From Paralvinella palmiformis (lineage: Eukaryota; Annelida; Polychaeta; Terebellida; Alvinellidae), in NCBI GenBank assembly GCA_025642065.1, contig JAODUP010000411.1, positions 371,001 to 435,000 of the forward strand: a stretch of 64,000 nucleotides of DNA, read 5' to 3'. The translations under genes and the position numbers were made by a program. Positions 57,645 to 64,000 of the stretch are shown here, one piece after another. Position 1 is the stretch's first letter. The number at the start of each line of letters is the position of its first letter. A model generated the notes under the pieces. The model worked only from the letters and a program-made list of their open reading frames with translations. It was not told the origin of the DNA and did no database searches.

Positions 57645-57960
57645 ATGAATTAATAGTCCCTTTCGGCAGACCACATAAGAGGACAACAATAAATATTACA
57701 CGTTAAACATAGCAAAACTGTTACAGTAAACATATTATAACAAAGACATAGCAATGAACATGTGTAACCACTACTCATTATCTTTACCCTAGAACACAAT
57801 ACAATGTTCGGAGAGGAACACATAAAGTACAACACTGGAAGCTGCCAATGTCTAATGAAAAGATGGGAAATATCCCGTGCTGAATTAAACATATTGTCTA
57901 ATAAACAAAATAGAATGGGACATACGTAGTATTTACTATAACACAGGAGATAGTCAACAC
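57645..57960 (-). repeat. Decayed 28-bp minisatellite relic
   Basis: On the reverse strand it reads AGCCATTCCTGATGTTGC, ATTGTGTGTTGAC, TCCTGTGTTATAGT and CATTGTATTGTGTTCTAG, clear relatives of the units at 5.87-6.47 kb. A 104-codon antisense frame (57964-57650) runs through it and, as with the copy at 5.9 kb, is probably fortuitous. Confidence 0.6.
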
Positions 57961-58140
57961 ACAATGCAACATCAGGAATGGCTACTTAGTTATTTTAGTC
58001 ATGGAAACTAATCCCATTTTAAGTGGCCTTCTTTAGGCTGCACTATTGGCAGTAATTAAAAGCTGCCAATTCTAAATTGATCTTCTGTCTTAGTTAGATA
58101 GCAACGAGTAGATAGGCAGGGGTTGGATTATTTGTCTGAA
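57961..58140 (+). repeat. Block A, copy 2
   Basis: Partner of 25.66-25.85 kb and, inverted, of 5.76-5.83 kb. A 10-base G run follows at 58150-58159. Confidence 0.6.
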
Positions 58141-58212
58141 AGGCTGTTTGGGGGGGGGGTCGGTAATGTTAGCGAGTGGATGTTGTAGGAGGAATGAGTA
58201 AACGGAGAGAGA

Positions 58213-58295
58213 GTGTACATATTATTATTATTATCCAACATTTTATATAGTGCTCTATATAATTGGACTAAAATTACCATAAAGCGCTTTAAGAG
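58213..58295 (-). repeat. Probable LINE 3' tail fragment
   Basis: (ATT)n, then ATTTTATATAGTGCTCTATAT and CATAAAGCGCTTTA. On the reverse strand this is an end of TATATAAAAT followed by (AAT)n type, as at 53.55 and 63.02 kb. Too short to assign to a given element. Confidence 0.45.
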
Positions 58296-58297
58296 AA

Positions 58298-58301
<4 letters not shown>

Positions 58302-58379
<78 letters not shown>

Positions 58380-58381
58380 GA

Positions 58382-58421
<40 letters not shown>

Positions 58422-58455
58422 TTCTTAGATAGATAGGTAGGTAGATAGATAGTAC
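58302..58455. repeat. Compound array (TA)n(GA)n(GATA)n
   Basis: About 72 bases TA, junction AAAAGAGAAGAAGAGAGAG, 33 bases GA and a short GATA/GGTA run. Confidence 0.96.
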
Positions 58456-58780
58456 ATTTCTTATTACGCACTTTAAAAAAAACAAAGAAACTCGATATAG
58501 AAAAAAAGTAAAGACCACTTCGGGCAATCGTTTTGCATCAGTCCTTTACCCATGTTTGGAATTGAAACATAGGATACTTGGTGAAACAGCTCATGGATTC
58601 TAACTAATAAATGTTCGTGCTTACAATTTTCTCAATATACATGTATGTCTATCGTATAGGGATAACGATATAACAGTCCATTGATACAAAGATAGCTAGA
58701 TTTCTAGATAGCTAGATAGGTAGTCAGATAGATAGCAAGAAGGTTAGATAGATAGACAGATATTTTTAGTAAAAAATGAT
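58456..58780. other. No gene seen
   Basis: AT-rich; GATA-like words increase to the right (58.68-58.76 kb). Confidence 0.55.
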
Positions 58781-58787
58781 AGATACA

Positions 58788-59060
<273 letters not shown>

Positions 59061-59149
59061 GCCTATATCTATTCCCCCTTTCTTCCTTGCTTTGCCTTTT
59101 CGTGTTTGTAATGTCCTTTTACACCAAATCTACAAGGTATTGCTTCCAC
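59061..59149. other. No gene seen
   Basis: Short pyrimidine-rich stretch (CCCCCTTTCTTCCTTGC). Confidence 0.5.
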
Positions 59150-59460
59150 GACATGGTATTTGTTACAACTAAGATAGAGGATTTTTAATATTCCAGAAAT
59201 CTGACCAACCTAACACATATGGTTTTTCACAGATAATCGTTTTTAAACAGCAGAAAAACCATTTGTCACATATCTGTATTCAAAACAGGAATCTATGTCT
59301 CTCAGTAAGATGACGATAAACCTTGGCATTGTATCCAATACGGTATATGGTGACGCCATATTATCTAAAATAAGTCGTATCCCATTATCAGAGAATGATA
59401 TGACGATGACACACACAAAGCATTAGGAATAATCTTAGATGGATAAGGACTAATGACGTT
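59150..59460 (+). repeat. Block B, copy 2
   Basis: Partner of 26.18-26.66 kb; GCATTAGGAATAA is shared and the approach to it (GAGAATGATATGACGATG) is similar. The left part is weak. Confidence 0.4.
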
Positions 59461-59867
59461 AATGTTACCGGGAATATATACATTATGCGTATTGAAATAT
59501 TGCCAAGTATTTTGATATATTTTTATTTCCTAAAATGCCTTTACTTTGTATTTATTATATGCATTCCATGGGCTCATATACAGCTCATATAAAGCTCATA
59601 TCAAGCTATTAGTAGGTGACCAAACTTTACAACTCTAGATTGATAGTTTCATATCTTGGTGTTAGCCGTCACAGTTCCCCATGACAGTAATGACGAGGTC
59701 ACAGGAACACACAACACTCATTCACTCGCTCACTGAGTTACGGACGCATCAACTCAATGATGCAATCAATCAAACAATTAATAAATTAATATTTCACACA
59801 TCCACTAGCTCTTTCACTGATTAGTTCAATCATTTACTCAATACTTATTCACAGACCTGGACATAGA
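59461..59867. other. No gene seen; ends in a degenerate ACTC tract
   Basis: CACTCATTCACTCGCTCACTG at 59.72 kb and ACTCAATACTTATTCACAG at 59.84 kb are decayed ACTC-type words into which the young block C copy appears to have been placed. Confidence 0.6.
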
Positions 59868-60100
59868 CAAGTATCGGCTTATTTTACCGGAGATAAAACA
59901 TTATGGGATGTTCTTCTGGGAGGTGTATATATGTGTGTGGTGTAATCAGTGTCAGGAAGAGAGCTTTGTACTGGTGACATTAAATGTTTTGTTGGAATGG
60001 AATACCCATTATGGTTGTGTGTGGTGTTTTACGGCATGTCGTAAGAGACTACTAAAGGAAGGGAGCATTTTGTTCCTTTAGTGCATATCGTCAGTGAACC
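59868..60100 (+). repeat. Young block C core, 5'-truncated copy
   Basis: From ACAAGTATCGGCTTATTTTA the sequence follows 34973-35215 with about five substitutions in 230 bases, then runs into an ACTC array. It shares GGGAGCAT with copy 1 of tandem duplication II rather than GGGCGCAT of copy 2. Homology to 34.9 kb starts abruptly at about 59867. The hairpin ACTAAAGGAA / TTCCTTTAGT is intact. It is far closer to 34.97 kb than the old block C copies are, so it moved or was converted recently. Confidence 0.85.
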
Positions 60101-60372
60101 CAGCCCACTCACTCACTCACTCACTCACTCACTCACTCACTCACTCACTCACTCACTCACTCACTCACTCACTCACTCACTCACTCACTCACTCACTCAC
60201 TCACTCACTCACTCACTCACTCACTCACTCACTCACTCACTCACTCACTCACTCACCACTCACCACTCACTCACCACTCACCACCACTCATCACTCACCC
60301 ACCCACCCACCCACCCACCCACTCACTCACTCACTCACCCACCCACCCACTCACTCACTCACTCACTCACTC
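60101..60372 (+). repeat. (ACTC)n array, 270 bases
   Basis: About 150 bases pure ACTC, then ACTCACC and (CACC)n variants and ACTC again. Frames of 98-118 codons (Thr-His-Ser-Leu repeats) are repeat translations. Confidence 0.97.
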
Positions 60373-60429
60373 GTTAAAACACTAAGACACTCAACAACTA
60401 ACGTAATCATTTATCCACTCACCCATTTG

Positions 60430-60865
60430 TTCACCCACTGGCTAACTTAATAGAGCCTGACACAGACAGATAGTATACATGCCAAATGTCGGGATTAAAG
60501 AAAAACTAAGAATTGTGTCGGTTTATAAGTCAGAACATTAACAGAAAATATTATTTCTCTAAAACTATATGTTTTGTCAACTTTTTCTGGCGAATTGTTG
60601 TTCATAAATACCAATGCATGATACATACTGCAGTGCAAGGAGAATATTTAATTATAGTTAGCTAGATATCAATATGCGTGAATATTTCTGCAATATGTTT
60701 ATAACGAAAATGTTTTCATAAAAAATGATGATTAGCCTATTATATTATTAAAGCTTTGAAATATACATTATGATTCCACTGAAATAGTTGCTTGTGATCG
60801 ACTTATAATCTAGTTATATTTGATTACTTTGGTTCCTACAGAAATGTCGTAATCAGAATGGGAAA
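60430..60865 (+). repeat. Distal block C, old copy
   Basis: GAGCCTGACACAGACAG, GTCAGAACATTAAC, AGCTAGATATCAATATG, GATTAGCCTATTATATTATTAAAG (in part) and TGATTCCACTGAAATAGTTG parallel 29.57-29.90 kb and 49.88-50.08 kb (ATAATTCCGCTGCAATTGTT). Confidence 0.6.
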
Positions 60866-60879
60866 ACAACAGAGTCAAA

Positions 60880-61110
60880 CCGACCTGTAATAAAAACTCT
60901 AACGATACGGTTTCTCATGATGTGTGGTTATGTCATGACTGATTTCCCTAAACGAGCTATAGTCAGCCAGAACGTTCTCAAACAAAGGAACTTCCAGAAT
61001 GGCAGTCGAAACACGACAATGGGAAAACACCAATCTGAATAATGGTGCGACAAACATTGTTATAGGAAAACCCGAGTAACATAGCACGTAATGTACCAGG
61101 ACGGGAGATG
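60880..61110 (+). repeat. Block G, copy 2
   Basis: Partner of 45.64-45.92 kb with the identical 15-mer ATGGCAGTCGAAACA. An antisense 62-codon frame here is not conserved in the other copy. Confidence 0.7.
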
Positions 61111-61785
61111 TTTTCGTTGTGCGTTCAGGTACATGCTATTATGAGCCAGCCCGCGAAAGCTTGCGCGACTCCGTAAAGGTATTCATCGGCCACAGCTTTT
61201 TAGCAGTAACACTTATCTAATTATTGAGCACTTAGTCAAATGTGGTAAGAGCCAGCTGGGAATTAAGGAGATTGGCTGGATTTCTAGCAAATGGTTATAT
61301 TATTGGGAGCAAATTTACGATACGTAGGTTTTTTGGTGCGTTAGAATTGTTTTCCGGAACCAATATATGCTAAACGTCAACACACATAAGACAATGTTGC
61401 AAACTACAAAAATAATGACAGTGCATGTACTGTCAGTACGTATAATGATGAGAAAGAAAGCTTAGATATGTAAAAATGTGTTTTAAAAATATATCCAGTA
61501 AAGGATCAAACAGTTGACCTTGCATGAATGCGACCTTTGCATTATATGATTTGCGCTCAGATTTGTGTTAACATGGGGACTCCCTCACTAGAATTATTGA
61601 AATATGAAAACAAACGATTAAGAATATAATTGTTCTTAAGATAATCGGAACATTTCTTATTATGTCACGCTTTCATGACAAATAGAAATACGAATATTTA
61701 TCTATTTTACTTTAAACTTTATTCCAAAGTGAGTCGAAAACCTCACATATAATTGAGTTCACGGACCGTAGATATACTTGTTCAA
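61111..61785. other. No gene seen
   Basis: Slightly GC-richer start (61.1-61.3 kb), then AT-rich; no frame or motif. Confidence 0.5.
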
Positions 61786-61787
61786 TA

Positions 61788-61928
<141 letters not shown>

Positions 61929-61931
61929 GTC

Positions 61932-62132
61932 GAGCTACCTCCATGGCCTAGCGGTAGCGTGTTGGACTACATATCACTACCACCGGTGTTCGAATCTCGT
62001 CACGGGCATATATGCAGGTTGTTTCATCTTTGATTTCGCTTCATTACCGTTGGAGGTCGCTCGTTCCATTTAGCCCACCATATATACAAAGGTGGCCGTA
62101 AAGCACCAATCATCATCATCATCATCATCATC
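61932..62132 (+). mobile_element. tRNA-derived SINE (SINE copy 4)
   Basis: A box TGGCCTAGCGGTAGCG, B box GTGTTCGAATCTCG, body with GGAGGTCGCTCG and CATTTAGCCCACC, then GGTGGCCGTAAAGCACCAATC and an (ATC)n tail. It lies between microsatellites (TA on the left, TC on the right), so no target-site duplication can be called. A 106-codon frame crossing the TATC array and the SINE is not a gene. Confidence 0.92.
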
Positions 62133-62420
62133 TCTCTCTCTCTCTCCCTGTCTATGTGTGTGTGTGTGTTTGTGTCTTTGTCTGTCTGTTTTCCCATCTC
62201 CTTTAACGTCCAACATATTTTTTCCAACTGCCTGCTCGCTATTATGCTATAGACAAACTTTCCATACCTTCTCCGGGTGTTGATCATTTGATTAGATCAG
62301 AATGTTTGTTGCTGATTATTCCATCGAATATATTAGCCGTAGAGCACTTACTGACATCAATATCATCTAATTACGTGGATGTAATTTTTTGGAACGAGCC
62401 AGGTACCTACCTACCTGTGT
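62133..62420 (+). repeat. Block H, copy 2, preceded by a TC/TG tract
   Basis: TC and TG words to 62.19 kb, then TTTCCCATCTCC, GATTATTCCATCGAA, TGACATCAATA, TCATCTAATTA and GTAATTTTTTGGAACGAGCC, parallel to 46.59-46.90 kb. Confidence 0.65.
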
Positions 62421-62960
62421 CTTGATTTGATTACGATATATGCGCGATAGAATTACGTATTATTATTGTTACAATTGAGTATCCGCAGTTGTGAGGCTCA
62501 TCTAATATTTTTCTTCATCTTTAAGTTAGCATTCCTGAAACGTTATTTTAGTAGAAAAAGATAAATTATATTTATTATAATGAATATACCTATTGCTGTC
62601 GCTATGCGCTTTCAATGGCTACGATAATCTTTCAAGTTAATTTGTATTACGGTCGGTATCGGAACAAAATTAAAGACTTCTAATATTATTGGTTCAGGAT
62701 ATTCTGGAATACCTAAGATTCCAGCATAAATTGCCATTAATAAGACAGAACACTTGCCCGTCAAAATATGTGGGATGAGTGATAGTCAAGAATTAAGTAC
62801 ACTGTGCGTATTATTATTAGTCAAATTCATCGGTGTAAACTTTGCTTAAAGTCATCATTTAAAACAAATCTAAATTACACAGTAATAAGTAAAGTATGCA
62901 TCTGTATGAGGAAAATTGACAATTAATATGTAAATAATAGATATATAAATATGCCAATTG
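62421..62960. other. No gene seen
   Basis: AT-rich sequence. Confidence 0.55.
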
Positions 62961-62961
62961 T

Positions 62962-62979
62962 TTAATAATAATAATGATG

Positions 62980-63013
<34 letters not shown>

Positions 63014-63014
63014 G
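62962..63014 (-). repeat. (AAT)n / (AAG)n array, LINE 3' tail
   Basis: AATAATAATGATGATAATAAT words leading into AAGAAGAAG and then the LINE 3' untranslated region. On the reverse strand it is the (TTA)n tail of the element at 63.0-64 kb. Confidence 0.85.
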
Positions 63015-64000
63015 AAGAAGAAGAATATTTTATATAGCGTCTTACTAAACTTGAATTGTTCTAAGCTTTACATTTAAGACATAATTAAAACATTTTCTGA
63101 GCTCATATAGCTCAAATACATTTCATACATACTAAAATGGTTTAAACATTATGAATACGCCAATTTAAATAAGTGCATTTTAAGAACCTTATACACTATT
63201 TCTTTATTTGCTGCAAGTTTAATATGGTTTGGCAACTTATATAGTTTTCGGTCAGATCTCTTAGATACAGTGGTGCTGTTCCACTCAGTACTTTTAATGT
63301 ATGAAACAAGATCTAGTACAATGACCTGAAACGTACAGGAAGCCAGTGCAGCTGGAACAAAATTAGGGTTAGCTTTTTACCTGCGCGTGTTACCAGACAT
63401 GCAGCTCAGTCCTACCCTCCCTGTAGACAGTTTGCCAGAGAGTGGTATTATATAACAATGGATTGCCATAGTACAGTTGAGACATAATAAGGGCGTGGCC
63501 TAAAGTCTTGCGTGACTCGTTATTTGTGTACTTACGAATAAGTTCTATATTTATTATTTGATCAACCCTATAGTATTATCTAATATAAACCCTAAATGTA
63601 TTACATGCATGGAAGAATTTATATAACTGGATCCTACTTTAATGCGAATATTCTCACTTTTCTTCACACGTTGCTTGGGTGAGAAAACAATGAATTCTGT
63701 CTTGTTCTTATTCAATTTCAGCATGTTGCTGTTCATCTAACTACTTATGTCTTCGTTTTTCACATGGCTTTAAGGTCACCACGTACACTTGTGTATTATC
63801 GGCATAACAATGATATTTAATATTATGCCGATTGATAATTTAACCAACTTATTTGCCGTACATACAGCACTTCTTTGGTCCTAAAACATATCCCTGTGGT
63901 ACACCAAAAGGACTTTCATCTGGCGATGTTTTATCCGCCACTGAAACACACTGAGTTCTGTCGGCGCGATACGACTTCAGCCAAATTAAGGCCTTTTCGT
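63015..64000 (-). pseudogene. LINE (CR1-like) 3' half, antisense, continues beyond the window
   Basis: Read from 64000 leftward: a palm-domain piece, GVPQGYVLGP (motif B), then YHCYADNTQVYV (motif C, with YADN in place of the catalytic YADD), a thumb frame at 63736-63554 with MLKLNKNKTEFIVFSPKQ and KVGSSYINSSM, the C-terminal domain at about 63480-63250, and an AT-rich 3' untranslated region ending in (TTA)n at 63.0 kb. Multiple stops and the D-to-N change make it non-functional. It is the longest 3' copy of the family here and matches 53.55-54.05 and 42.4-43.2 kb. Confidence 0.9.

Noticed and set aside
57650..57964. 104-codon antisense Cys/Leu-rich frame
   Set aside because: It lies in a decayed relic of the same 28-bp minisatellite.
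60081..60450. Thr-His-Ser-Leu repeat proteins of 98-118 codons
   Set aside because: Translation of the ACTC array; a four-base unit gives the same peptide in all three frames.

Overview
This is a 64-kb piece of a AT-rich animal nuclear genome with no host gene that I can support. Open frames are short, microsatellites are dense, and the recognisable proteins are decayed LINE retrotransposons. The LINE proteins (apurinic endonuclease, and a reverse transcriptase with LDLSAAFDTVDH and GSVLGP motifs), the tRNA-derived SINE with an (ATC)n tail, and the ACTC tetranucleotide arrays suggest a marine lophotrochozoan, most likely a mollusc. That assignment is an inference from repeat style only.

Layout, left to right. 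0-8 kb: decayed sequence with one antisense SINE, several (TA)n arrays and a well-preserved 28-bp minisatellite of about 20 units (5.87-6.47 kb). 8.37-14.0 kb: a recent direct tandem duplication of about 2.8 kb whose right half is a strange array of CTAA/CTAT words. 14.2-18 kb: two sense SINEs, one with a perfect 16-bp target-site duplication. 18-25 kb: CA/TA arrays and a broken LINE reverse transcriptase (19.6-20.4 kb). 25.4-62.4 kb: old paralogous blocks (called A to I here) that recur in nearly the same order, interrupted by LINE relics, by a second recent tandem duplication (34.6-40.3 kb, 2.85-kb units) and by compound microsatellites. 62.4-64 kb: another antisense LINE running off the window.

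The main result is structural. Comparing the window with itself by eye, blocks A, B, C, G, H, I, D, E and F recur in a nearly constant order, roughly every 15-20 kb, on the + strand between 25 and 62 kb. Blocks F, A and C also occur inverted between 1 and 18 kb. The region therefore looks like an old, degenerate, long-unit tandem array flanked by an inverted arm, later remodelled by microsatellite growth and retroelements. I could not run an alignment, so block limits are approximate and the weaker pairings need a dot plot.

No genes work together here in the usual sense. The actors are a CR1-like LINE family (with a (TTA)n 3' tail), a second LINE type with a C-terminal Cys/His motif, a tRNA-derived SINE family, and simple repeats. 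These shape each other: several LINE fragments end exactly at a microsatellite. No rRNA, functional tRNA, CRISPR or viral gene was seen.
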